From Sphingomonas sp. UBA978 (GTDB lineage Bacteria > Pseudomonadota > Alphaproteobacteria > Sphingomonadales > Sphingomonadaceae), in contig NZ_DBBS01000008.1 in NCBI RefSeq assembly GCF_002292295.1, forward strand, positions 18,463 through 82,462: a stretch of DNA of 64,000 bases, given 5' to 3'. Below, one piece after another: positions 27,379-37,253 of the stretch. Each line of letters opens with the position of its first letter. Within the stretch, counting starts at the first letter, position 1. The position numbers and the translations under genes are program-made. Below the pieces are notes generated by a model. That model saw only the letters and a program-made list of their open reading frames with translations, was not told where the DNA came from and searched no databases.

Positions 27379-29172
27379 TCAGTTGGTCGCCTGCCCCACC
27401 GCGTCATCTAGGGCGGCGGGCAGCCGCAGTGTCAAGAGATGCTCGCCGAAGATCAGCTCGCCGCCGAGTTCGCGCGCGAGGTTGCGCGCCAAGCGCAGCG
27501 CGAAGCCGGTGCCGAGCAGAGGCGCGCCGCCCCCCGCCTCGGCATGGTCGGGCGTGTCGCCGTCGATGCTGAGCAGCACGTCCTCGCCGCCCGTGCCGAG
27601 CGATTGCGGGCGCGCGAAGCAGAGCGCGACCTGACCGGCCGGCGCCGGCGCCTCGGCGATATCGATCCGTTCGTCCGCGACCGCCGCCGCGGTGAGTGCG
27701 GCGAGCAGGCGCGACAGCAGCCGTTCGACCGCGCGATCGTCGGCCAGCGCGGCGTGATCCCCCATCGGATGGATATCGAGCGCGGTGCCGCGCAGCGTCG
27801 CGAGCGGTTCCAGATCCTGCGCGATCCGCGCCAGCATCGGCTCGATCGCGACCGGGCCGGCACGCAGGTCTAGCGCCTTGCCCTCGATCCGCGCCGCGGT
27901 GTCGAGGTCCTCGATCGCGCCGAGCAGGCTAGCGGCCTGGTCGCGGATCGTCAGGGCATGCTGGCGATAGACGGGCGCGACTGGCCCGAGCAGCTGCGCC
28001 TCGATCAGCTCGGCGAAGCCGGCGATGGCGTTGGTCGGCGTGCGCAGCTCGTGGACGAGTTGACGCAAGGAATCCGACGCCGCCTTGCGGGGCGCGGGAG
28101 CGACGTCCTCGTCGCGACGCGGACGGCGCGCGATCGCCGCATAGCCGGTGAAGCGGCCGGTGGCGGCATCGAATTGCGGCGTGCCGGTGACCCGCCACGC
28201 ACCCGCCGCGTCGGATCGCCCGCCGATATCGAGGCGGGCGCCCGCGAACCGCTGGCGCTGGCGCAGCGCACCGTTGATGACCGCGTCGATCCGCACGTCG
28301 CCCTGCGGCGCGCCATAAGCGAGCGATGCGCCGATCAGCGTGCCGCGCGACACGCCATCGACGGCGCAGATCACGCCATGGGCATCGGTATCGAACCGGA
28401 AGCTGGTCGCTGCGGCCTCCGGCCCGGGCAAATCGGCCGGGGCGTCGGGAACCCGCTGGCGCTGGAAGGCGTCGATCCGCGCGACGAGATCGGCGATCTG
28501 GAAGCCGCCGTCGGCGACCGGGCGCGGCTCCGGCGGCGCGGCAGCGGGAATGGCGGCGAGCGCGGGTGGCGGCGATGGTTCGGCGACGGGCGCTGGCATC
28601 GCTTCGGGCGCCGGCGCCGCTTCGGGAACCGGCGCCGCTTCGTCATTGGCGGCGACCGGCGGGTCGTAGGGCAGGATAAAATCGCTCGGCCCGAAGCTCT
28701 CCAGCCCGCGCGTCACCGTCGCGGGCAGGTCGCGGCGGTGGCGCAGCAGTGCGCGGCCATGCGGGTCGAGACGCGGCAACAGCGCCAGCCAGGCGTCGTC
28801 GTCCATCCGCGCGGTGCGCAGCACGGGTGCGGCGACGGCGATGACGTCCTCGGCGAAGAAGGCGATCAGCGGCGCGGGCGGGGTCGCGAAGGCCAGCGCG
28901 CGTGCACTCGCCGACCGCACCGCGACGGGCACGGCCTGACGCAACAGGCGCAGGCGGGCGAGCGAGGGTTCGTCGGCCGGGATGCGTCCGCGGCCCATCA
29001 GGTCGATCAACTGCCGCCACGCGGATTGCGCGCCGAAGCCACTTTCCATGTCGGCCGAAAGCACGGTTTTCAGGCTGTCGTCGAAACGCACGTCAACTCC
29101 CGCAGGGCCGCTTACCGGACGATAAGCGTCGCCCGTCCTTATCGACGGGGACTCACGGTGGAAACCGCTCAT
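27379..29172 (-). CDS. Histidine-kinase-like protein with degenerate ATPase domain
   Basis: About 597 residues without clear membrane helices. The first third is helical and ends in a Pro/Ala/Glu-rich linker (about residues 165-225). A PAS-like domain follows (VICAVDGVSRGTLIGASLAY), then HisKA with the intact HELRTPTNAIAGFAELI. In the HATPase region the usual N-box asparagines are missing (VERLLSRLLAALTAA), and the DxGxG motif is altered (LLSIDGDTPDHAEAGGG), although LLGTGFALRLARNLARELGG keeps a G2-like loop. It may therefore be a poor or inactive kinase. The start is ATG 29172; an ATG at 29199 is possible. The deacetylase-like gene follows immediately. Confidence 0.85.
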   Translation of the reverse strand: MSGFHRESPSIRTGDAYRPVSGPAGVDVRFDDSLKTVLSADMESGFGAQSAWRQLIDLMGRGRIPADEPSLARLRLLRQAVPVAVRSASARALAFATPPAPLIAFFAEDVIAVAAPVLRTARMDDDAWLALLPRLDPHGRALLRHRRDLPATVTRGLESFGPSDFILPYDPPVAANDEAAPVPEAAPAPEAMPAPVAEPSPPPALAAIPAAAPPEPRPVADGGFQIADLVARIDAFQRQRVPDAPADLPGPEAAATSFRFDTDAHGVICAVDGVSRGTLIGASLAYGAPQGDVRIDAVINGALRQRQRFAGARLDIGGRSDAAGAWRVTGTPQFDAATGRFTGYAAIARRPRRDEDVAPAPRKAASDSLRQLVHELRTPTNAIAGFAELIEAQLLGPVAPVYRQHALTIRDQAASLLGAIEDLDTAARIEGKALDLRAGPVAIEPMLARIAQDLEPLATLRGTALDIHPMGDHAALADDRAVERLLSRLLAALTAAAVADERIDIAEAPAPAGQVALCFARPQSLGTGGEDVLLSIDGDTPDHAEAGGGAPLLGTGFALRLARNLARELGGELIFGEHLLTLRLPAALDDAVGQATN

Positions 29173-29207
29173 TTGTGCGCCCCGGTCGCCACGTCGCATA
29201 GTGGGAC

Positions 29208-29227
29208 AATTGCGTTGCGCCGCAATT
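29208..29227. promoter_or_regulatory. Inverted repeat in the divergent kinase/Lrp promoter region
   Basis: Perfect 7-base arms AATTGCG / CGCAATT separated by TTGCGC, midway between the kinase start (29172) and the Lrp-type gene start (29288). Lrp/AsnC regulators usually bind their own promoters at imperfect palindromes with AT-rich centres, so this is a candidate autoregulatory site. No experimental support is available. Confidence 0.4.
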
Positions 29228-29287
29228 TTCTTATGATTAAGGGATTGCGCCGCCGTCGATCGGCCTGTTTCCGGAGTTTCTTACGCA

Positions 29288-29755
29288 ATGTCCTTCGATC
29301 GGATCGATCGTCAGATCCTCGCCCACCTGCAGCAGGACGGGCGGATGACCAATGTCGAGCTGGCCGAACGCGTCGGGCTGACCGCCCCGCCCTGCCTGCG
29401 TCGCGTTCGCGCGCTCGAGGAGGCGGGGGTGATCCGCGGCTATCACGCCGATCTCGATCCCGCCAGCCTCGGTTTTCCGATCACGGTCTTCGCGATGGTG
29501 TCGCTGCGCAGCCAGGCCGAGCACGACCTCGCCGCGTTCGAGGCCCATGTCGCGGAAATCCCCGAGATCCGCGAATGCCACATGCTCAACGGCGAAATCG
29601 ACTTCATCCTGAAGATCGTCGCCAGCGATCTCAAGAGCTTTCAGGAAATCCTGACGACCCATCTGACGCCGGCACCCAATGTCGCCAGCGTGAAGACCTC
29701 GCTGACCATCCGCACCGCCAAGTCGACGTCGGGCATCCCCGTCATCATCGACTGA
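29288..29755 (+). CDS. Lrp/AsnC-family transcriptional regulator
   Basis: A 155-residue regulator. The N-terminal winged helix-turn-helix is intact (DRIDRQILAHLQQDGRMTN, VELAERVGLTAPPCLRRVRAL read in two parts), and the C-terminal RAM domain shows VFAMVSLRSQ, ECHMLNGEIDFILKIVASDL and VASVKTSLTIR. These proteins sense amino acids and form octamers or higher assemblies. The acidic effector-loop region GEIDF is preserved. The effector is unknown. It is divergent from the degenerate kinase gene, with an inverted repeat between. Confidence 0.95.
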   Translation: MSFDRIDRQILAHLQQDGRMTNVELAERVGLTAPPCLRRVRALEEAGVIRGYHADLDPASLGFPITVFAMVSLRSQAEHDLAAFEAHVAEIPEIRECHMLNGEIDFILKIVASDLKSFQEILTTHLTPAPNVASVKTSLTIRTAKSTSGIPVIID

Positions 29756-29769
29756 CCGCCGACGAGAAA

Positions 29770-29801
29770 GGGCGGCCCGTCTCCGGACCGCCCCCCCCCT
29801 T
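29770..29801. terminator. Hairpin between the Lrp gene and the convergent secreted-protein gene
   Basis: A 10-base stem GGGCGGCCCG / CGGACCGCCC with one mismatch and a TCTC loop. It is followed by C rather than T residues (nine C in a row from 29791). Position between convergent stops suggests a bidirectional end point, but the lack of a T-tract makes it weak. Confidence 0.5.
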
Positions 29802-29819
29802 ATCCGAGGCCGTACGCGG

Positions 29820-31142
29820 TTACGCTGCCGGTGCAGCCGCCGCAGCCGGTGACGAACCGACCTGCGTCCAGGTCGTCCACAGCGCTGCGATGCCCGCCCG
29901 CGGATTGCCGGTGACCGCACCGAACGCCGCCTGCGCACCGGCCTTGTCGCCCGACCGCGCCAGCGCGATGCCGAGGCGGGTGTTCACCTCGTTCGCGTCC
30001 ACGCCACCCTTCCCGAGTGCCGCACGGTAAAGTTCGGCCGCCTTGGCGTAGTTGTTCTGACCGAGGTAAGCGTCACCCGTCGATGCGGCGATCTTGCCGT
30101 CCTTCGCCGCCAGCGCCTGCTTCTCGCTGGTGGCGAGCGAACCTTCCGCCTTGATCGCGGTGTTCGCGGCGGTCAGCAGCCCCTTGGAGAAGGTGCTCGA
30201 CGCCGGAATCCGGCCCGCCGCCATGCCTTCCTTCAGCACCGCGGCCGCCTCATACGGGTTGCCGCGATCGTAGACGCTCTTCGCGTAATCCTCGTACATC
30301 GCCTGGTCCGGCATCGCACCCGCGGCGCGCATCAGGCGGTACAGGTCGACGTTCTGCGCCTTGTCGGGCGCGGCGAGGCTGTTCTGCGCAAAGGCATATT
30401 GCAGGATGACGTCGCGCCACACCTTGGCGTTCGGATAGGCCGCCACATATTTCTGCATCCAGGCGAGCGTTTCCGGCGCCATCTTCTTGCCGTTCGCGGT
30501 GGCGATGCCGAAGCGGTAATAGGCTTCCGGCACCGGCTGGCCCGCGGCCTTCTGCGCGGTGATGAACCGGTCGAGGTCGGCGAGGCCGCCCGCGGTATCA
30601 CCCGCCTGCACCTTCACCTTGGCGAGCTGCAGGTCGAAATCCGGGCTGGAATAGCCGGCCTGCTTCGCCTGCGTGAAATATTGCGTCGCAACCGGATACT
30701 GGCCGCTGTTGTAGGCGAGCTGGCCGCGGCGGAACAGGTAGCGGCCACGATCGGCGGCCGGCGTCGACTTGGCGGTCAGCAGCGCATCGAGCGGCTTGGC
30801 GAGGACGGTTTCGTCCAGCGGCGCCTTGGGATTGGCGGCCTGGGCGATCGCCAGCTTCGTGTTCTCGAGGTCGTAGCGGAGCGCGGCGGCGATATACTTG
30901 TCGTCGTCGGTCGTCGCCGCGGCCTCGATCTGCGCGACGAGCGGCTCGGCGGTGGCGGGGGTGCGCGCCTTGATCGCCTCCTGCGCCTGGAAGGCGATCG
31001 CCTGCACCGGCTTGCTGAGCTTGAAGCCCGGTGCCGCCTGCTCTTCCTTCTTGTCCTTGGCCGCCGCGGGCGCGACGATCGCAAGGCCACTCACGCCGGT
31101 GGCCAGCACCGCGGCAAGCGCGAGCTTCGAAAGGGTCTTCAT
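29820..31142 (-). CDS. Exported TPR-type repeat protein
   Basis: A 440-residue protein with a clear signal peptide (about residues 1-28, ending APAAAKD). The mature protein is all alpha with tetratricopeptide-like units, the best being RYLFRRGQLAYNSGQYPVA and AYLGQNNYAKAAELYRAALGK. The C-terminus is Ala-rich. The function is unknown; such proteins usually act as periplasmic scaffolds. It is transcribed divergently from yaaA, with 164 bases between the starts. Confidence 0.88.
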   Translation of the reverse strand: MKTLSKLALAAVLATGVSGLAIVAPAAAKDKKEEQAAPGFKLSKPVQAIAFQAQEAIKARTPATAEPLVAQIEAAATTDDDKYIAAALRYDLENTKLAIAQAANPKAPLDETVLAKPLDALLTAKSTPAADRGRYLFRRGQLAYNSGQYPVATQYFTQAKQAGYSSPDFDLQLAKVKVQAGDTAGGLADLDRFITAQKAAGQPVPEAYYRFGIATANGKKMAPETLAWMQKYVAAYPNAKVWRDVILQYAFAQNSLAAPDKAQNVDLYRLMRAAGAMPDQAMYEDYAKSVYDRGNPYEAAAVLKEGMAAGRIPASSTFSKGLLTAANTAIKAEGSLATSEKQALAAKDGKIAASTGDAYLGQNNYAKAAELYRAALGKGGVDANEVNTRLGIALARSGDKAGAQAAFGAVTGNPRAGIAALWTTWTQVGSSPAAAAAPAA

Positions 31143-31306
31143 GCTAACTCTCTCTCCAACAAGTGGGGCATCGCTGCCGTAACGTTCACCGGCCTCTAAC
31201 GGTCCGTCGCGGGCCGTTCAAGCAAAGCGATAGAGCGTTTTTCCATGGCCGGAGGCCGCTGAACGACGATTGAACGCGCCCGCCATGACCGCTACCGGCA
31301 GTGGCG

Positions 31307-32047
31307 ATGATCGCGATTATCTCCCCCGCCAAGACGCTCGATTACGAGACGCCCCTGCCCGACCTGACGCCGACGACGCCGCGCTTTGCGGGCGAGGCGG
31401 ACAGGCTCGCGGCGGCGGCATCGCATCTGACGCAGAAGAAGCTGTCCGAGCTGATGCACATTTCGCCCGCGCTGGCGAAGCTGAACGCCGACCGGTTCCG
31501 CGATTTCGCCGAGGCGCCCGAACGGCCGGCGCTGTTCGCTTTCGCCGGCGACGTCTATACCGGACTCGACGCCGGCACGCTGGAGCCGGAGGCGCTGCCG
31601 TTCGCGCAGGATCATCTGCGCATGCTGTCGGGCCTCTATGGCCTGCTGCGGCCGCTCGACCTGATGCGCCCCTATCGGCTGGAGATGGGGACGCGCTGGG
31701 GCCCGCGGGTCAAGAAGCTGACCGACTGGTGGGGCGACCGGATCGCCGGGGCGCTGGCCGAGGACGTCGCGGCGGAGGGATCGGGCATGGTGCTGAACCT
31801 CGCCAGTCAGGAATATTGGGCGGCGGTCGACGGCCGGCTGCCCGCCGGCGTCCGCGTCGTCGCGGTCGACTTCCGTGACGGCGATCGCTTCGTCAGCTTC
31901 CATGCCAAGAAGGCGCGCGGGCTGATGGCACGCTGGATGATCGAGCATCGCATCACCGATATCGACGCGATGAAGGGCTTCGACAGCGCAGGCTATGCCT
32001 ATGACGCGGACGCCAGCACCGCCGACCAATGGCGGTTCGCGCGATGA
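31307..32047 (+). CDS. yaaA: Peroxide stress protein YaaA (DUF328)
   Basis: A 246-residue DNA-binding protein which in E. coli lowers intracellular iron during hydrogen peroxide stress. The family N-terminus IAIISPAKTLDYE, the segment LMHISPALAKLNADRF, the central GDVYTGLDA, LRMLSGLYGLLRPLDLM, RPYRLEMGTRW and FHAKKARGLMARW are all seen. ATG 31307 is preferred over GTG 31301 because it starts MIAIISPAK. The stop overlaps the start of the SDR gene (ATGA), so the pair is coupled. Confidence 0.94.
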   Translation: MIAIISPAKTLDYETPLPDLTPTTPRFAGEADRLAAAASHLTQKKLSELMHISPALAKLNADRFRDFAEAPERPALFAFAGDVYTGLDAGTLEPEALPFAQDHLRMLSGLYGLLRPLDLMRPYRLEMGTRWGPRVKKLTDWWGDRIAGALAEDVAAEGSGMVLNLASQEYWAAVDGRLPAGVRVVAVDFRDGDRFVSFHAKKARGLMARWMIEHRITDIDAMKGFDSAGYAYDADASTADQWRFAR

Positions 32048-32745
32048 GCGGCGGCGGCGCCAGCGCGGTGATCGTCGGCGCATCCGGCGGGATCGGTGCG
32101 GCGCTGTACGAGGCGATTGCGGACGAAGGCGCCTATGATGTCGTCCATGCGCTGTCGCGGTCGGGCGAGGCGCGGATCGACATCGAGGACGAGGCGAGCG
32201 TCGCCGCCGCGGCCGCCCGAATCGCCGCGGGTCCCGCGCCGTCGCTGGTGATCGTCGCCACCGGCCTGCTCCACGACGGCGACCGAGCGCCCGAAAAGAG
32301 CTATCGCGAACTGGACGCTGCATGGCTGGCGAAGACGCTGGCGGTCAATGCGATCGGCCCGGCGCTGGTCGCCAGGCACCTGCTGCCGCTGATGCCCCGG
32401 CAGGGCCGCACGGTGTTCGCCGTGCTGTCGGCGCGGATCGGCAGCATCTCCGACAACCGGCTGGGCGGCTGGTACGGCTATCGCATGGCCAAGGCGGCGC
32501 TCAACCAGCTGGTACGGACGCTCAGCATCGAGGAGAAACGGCGCAACGATCGCGCGATCGTCGTCGGGCTGCACCCGGGCACCGTCGACACCGCGCTGTC
32601 GCGGCCGTTCCAGGGCAATGTCCGCCCCGGCACCCTGTTCGCGCCCGATCGCGCGGCGTCACAGCTGCTCGACGTGATCGACGGGCTGAAGGTCACGGAC
32701 AGCGGCCGGTTGTTCGATTTCGAGGGCAAGGAAGTCGCGCCCTGA
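32044..32745 (+). CDS. SDR-family oxidoreductase (C-factor/CsgA-like)
   Basis: A 233-residue short-chain dehydrogenase/reductase. The nucleotide-binding loop is VIVGASGGIGAAL, the NxxG-like part lies before LLHDG, and the active site has the serine in VLSARIGSISD and YxxxK as YGYRMAKAAL, so it should be catalytic. The LHPGTVDTALSRPF segment is typical of the C-factor branch. The substrate is unknown. It is coupled to yaaA by a 4-base overlap, which may place it in an oxidative-stress context. Confidence 0.92.
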   Translation: MSGGGASAVIVGASGGIGAALYEAIADEGAYDVVHALSRSGEARIDIEDEASVAAAAARIAAGPAPSLVIVATGLLHDGDRAPEKSYRELDAAWLAKTLAVNAIGPALVARHLLPLMPRQGRTVFAVLSARIGSISDNRLGGWYGYRMAKAALNQLVRTLSIEEKRRNDRAIVVGLHPGTVDTALSRPFQGNVRPGTLFAPDRAASQLLDVIDGLKVTDSGRLFDFEGKEVAP

Positions 32746-32759
32746 CGATCGCGCGAGAC

Positions 32760-32775
32760 ATGACGAAAACGTCAT
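32760..32775. promoter_or_regulatory. Candidate operator ATGACGAAAACGTCAT
   Basis: A perfect palindrome with 6-base arms around AAAA, lying 14 bases after the SDR gene stop and 89 bases upstream of the Thr-rich protein start. The same 14-base core TGACGAAAACGTCA recurs at 50699-50712 in the ETF-QO/UDG promoter region. Two intergenic copies at promoters suggest a binding site for a dimeric regulator. I cannot name the factor. Confidence 0.5.
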
Positions 32776-32864
32776 AATCCGGCCACTTCCCCGTCAGTTG
32801 CGTCGGCGCATCCCGTCCTCACGACGACGCGGCATCCGCTGCGTCCGCCGGTGGAGATGATGCC

Positions 32865-33155
32865 ATGACCAAGTCCCTGCCCTTCGCCCTGCTCGCCGCC
32901 GCCTCGCTCTGCTGCGGCTCCGCCGCATTCGCCACCGGCGGCCAGAACGCGGCAGTGAAGACGACCGCGACCAGCCGCACCACCACGACCACCAGGCCCG
33001 TGATCGGCAAGCCGATGGTCGCGACCCGGACGACGACGAAAGCGACCACCGCGGCCAAGGGCCGGATGGTGACGGTCAAGACCAGCACCGGAAAAACCGT
33101 GACCTACGATTGCGGCAAGGCGGGCAACGCCAGCAAGGCCGCCTGCAAGAAGTGA
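32865..33155 (+). CDS. Small Thr-rich exported protein
   Basis: A 96-residue product with a signal peptide ending about residue 23 (GSAAFA-T). The mature part is basic and rich in threonine (TSRTTTTTRPVIG, ATRTTTKATTAAKG), with TVTYDCGKAGNASKAACKK at the end. Two cysteines near the C-terminus could pair. There is a good GGTGGAGA site before ATG 32865. I do not recognise the family. A palindromic candidate operator lies upstream and a long hairpin downstream. Confidence 0.78.
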   Translation: MTKSLPFALLAAASLCCGSAAFATGGQNAAVKTTATSRTTTTTRPVIGKPMVATRTTTKATTAAKGRMVTVKTSTGKTVTYDCGKAGNASKAACKK

Positions 33156-33180
33156 GCCCTTCCCGCGCTTTGTGAGCCCC

Positions 33181-33216
33181 CACGCGCACGTACGCGCAGG
33201 TGCGTACGTGCGCGTG
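33181..33216. terminator. Long perfect hairpin between the Thr-rich gene and gyrA
   Basis: Perfect 15-base arms CACGCGCACGTACGC / GCGTACGTGCGCGTG around a GCAGGT loop, 25 bases after the upstream stop and 64 bases before the gyrA start. ACTTTC follows it, so it may terminate the upstream transcript. The arms alternate purine and pyrimidine almost throughout, which favours Z-DNA or cruciform formation. Confidence 0.7.
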
Positions 33217-33280
33217 ACTTTCGCGTCCCGGCGGCTTACAGGATCGGCACACATCTGTAACAATCCGAAAGCGTATTGCC

Positions 33281-36099
<2,819 letters not shown>

Positions 36100-36103
<4 letters not shown>

Positions 36104-36453
36104 GCGACCTCCCCACCACCGCCTACAAGGTGCTGACCGCCGAGCAGATGGCGACGCTGGAACGTGAAGGCAGCTTCGCGGGCGCGCCGGTCGATCTGGC
36201 GGACGGCTACATCCACATGTCGACCGCGGCGCAGCTGACCGAGACGGTCGACAAGCATTTCGCCGGCCAGAGCGATCTGCACGTCGCCGCGGTCGATCTG
36301 GGCAGCTTTGGCGGATCGCTGAAATGGGAGGAATCGCGCGGCGGCCAGCTGTTCCCACATCTCTACGAGCCGCTGCTGCTCGAAACGGTGATCGCCTACT
36401 CGCCGTTGAGACGAGACGCGGACGGGACGGTCCGTTTGCCCGTAACCGGCTGA
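36100..36453 (+). CDS. DUF952 domain protein
   Basis: A 117-residue member of the DUF952 family, of unknown function. AYKVLTAEQMATLEREGSF, the short motif DGYIHMSTAAQLTETVDKHF and LHVAAVDL and LKWEESRGGQLFPHLY are typical. The histidines in the YIHMS and FPHLY motifs are well conserved in the family. The GTG start overlaps the gyrA stop (GTGA), so translation is probably coupled to gyrA. No link to topology is known. Confidence 0.9.
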
Positions 36454-36489
36454 TCCCGTTAGGAACTCCGCTCGCCGATCAGGGCGGGC

Positions 36490-36515
36490 GGAACCGCATC
36501 GGACATACCATCGTT
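36490..36515 (+). promoter_or_regulatory. Predicted EcfG general-stress promoter (GGAAC-N17-CGTT)
   Basis: GGAAC at 36490-36494 and CGTT at 36512-36515 with 17 bases between match the consensus of the EcfG sigma factor that runs the alphaproteobacterial general stress response. The start codon of the periplasmic protein is 35 bases downstream, which leaves a short leader of about 28 bases. I found no other match this close to a start codon in the window. Confidence 0.65.
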
Positions 36516-36549
36516 TCCCTGTCACAACGACAGAAGATGGAGAATCCCC

Positions 36550-37131
36550 ATGCGTACCCTGGCCCTGACGATCGGCAGCCTGATGATGGTGCCCGCCGCG
36601 GCTCTGGCACAGCAAGCCACGCCGGCCCCGGGCGCCGCAGCGCCCGCCGCCTCTGCCGCCACCGCCCCGACGGTCGGCGCGACGATCTATGACAGCGCCG
36701 GCGTGTCGCTCGGCACCGTCGCCAGCATCACGCCCCAGGCCGTGATCCTCAACACCGGCACCGCGCAGGTCCCGGTTCCCCCCGCCTCGATCGGCAAGAC
36801 CGAAAAGGGCTTCGCCATGGCGATGACCAAGGCCGATCTCGATGCGGCGGTCGCCAGTTCGCAGGCACAGGCGCAGGCCGCGGTGAAGGCGAAGCTCGTC
36901 CCCGGCACGGCGGTATCCGGCCTGCAGGGCGCGCCGCTCGGCACGATCAAGGCGGCGGACGCGCAGTTCGTGACGCTCACCACGACCAAGGGCGACGTCA
37001 AGCTGCCGATCGCGGGCTTCTCGGCCGATGCCAGCGGCAAGGTGATCGTCGGCATTACCGCCGACCAGCTGGCCGCCGCCACCGCCGGGGCGAGCGCGAA
37101 CGCCACCACGAGCAGCGCCGCACCGAAGTAA
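36550..37131 (+). CDS. Exported protein with two PRC-barrel-like repeats
   Basis: A 193-residue exported protein, signal peptide ending about residue 20 (AALAQ). After an Ala/Pro-rich spacer there are two similar units of about 60 residues: TVGATIYDSAGVSLGTVASI...AMTKADLDAAV and VPGTAVSGLQGAPLGTIKAA...GITADQLAAA. Each reads like a PRC-barrel strand pattern followed by a short helix. The function is unknown. A predicted EcfG promoter upstream suggests induction under general stress, and a strong terminator closes the unit. Confidence 0.8.
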   Translation: MRTLALTIGSLMMVPAAALAQQATPAPGAAAPAASAATAPTVGATIYDSAGVSLGTVASITPQAVILNTGTAQVPVPPASIGKTEKGFAMAMTKADLDAAVASSQAQAQAAVKAKLVPGTAVSGLQGAPLGTIKAADAQFVTLTTTKGDVKLPIAGFSADASGKVIVGITADQLAAATAGASANATTSSAAPK

Positions 37132-37150
37132 GCAATTCGTTGCGACTAAC

Positions 37151-37190
37151 CGATACGGGGAGGGTCAGCGCCCTCCCCGTTTTCGTATCG
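37151..37190. terminator. Strong terminator between the PRC-like gene and alaS
   Basis: A perfect 10-base stem ACGGGGAGGG / CCCTCCCCGT around TCAGCG, followed by TTTT. Outer CGATACG and CGTATCG arms could extend it. It lies between convergent genes and may also serve alaS. Confidence 0.85.
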
Positions 37191-37253
37191 ATCGCGATCG
37201 TCCCGCCCTGAACACGGGATCGACACCCGTCCGGCGCGAACCGCGCGCCGGCC

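Noticed and set aside
29791..29799. Run of nine C residues as a phase-variable tract
   Set aside because: It lies between convergent genes, after a hairpin, not in a coding or promoter region.
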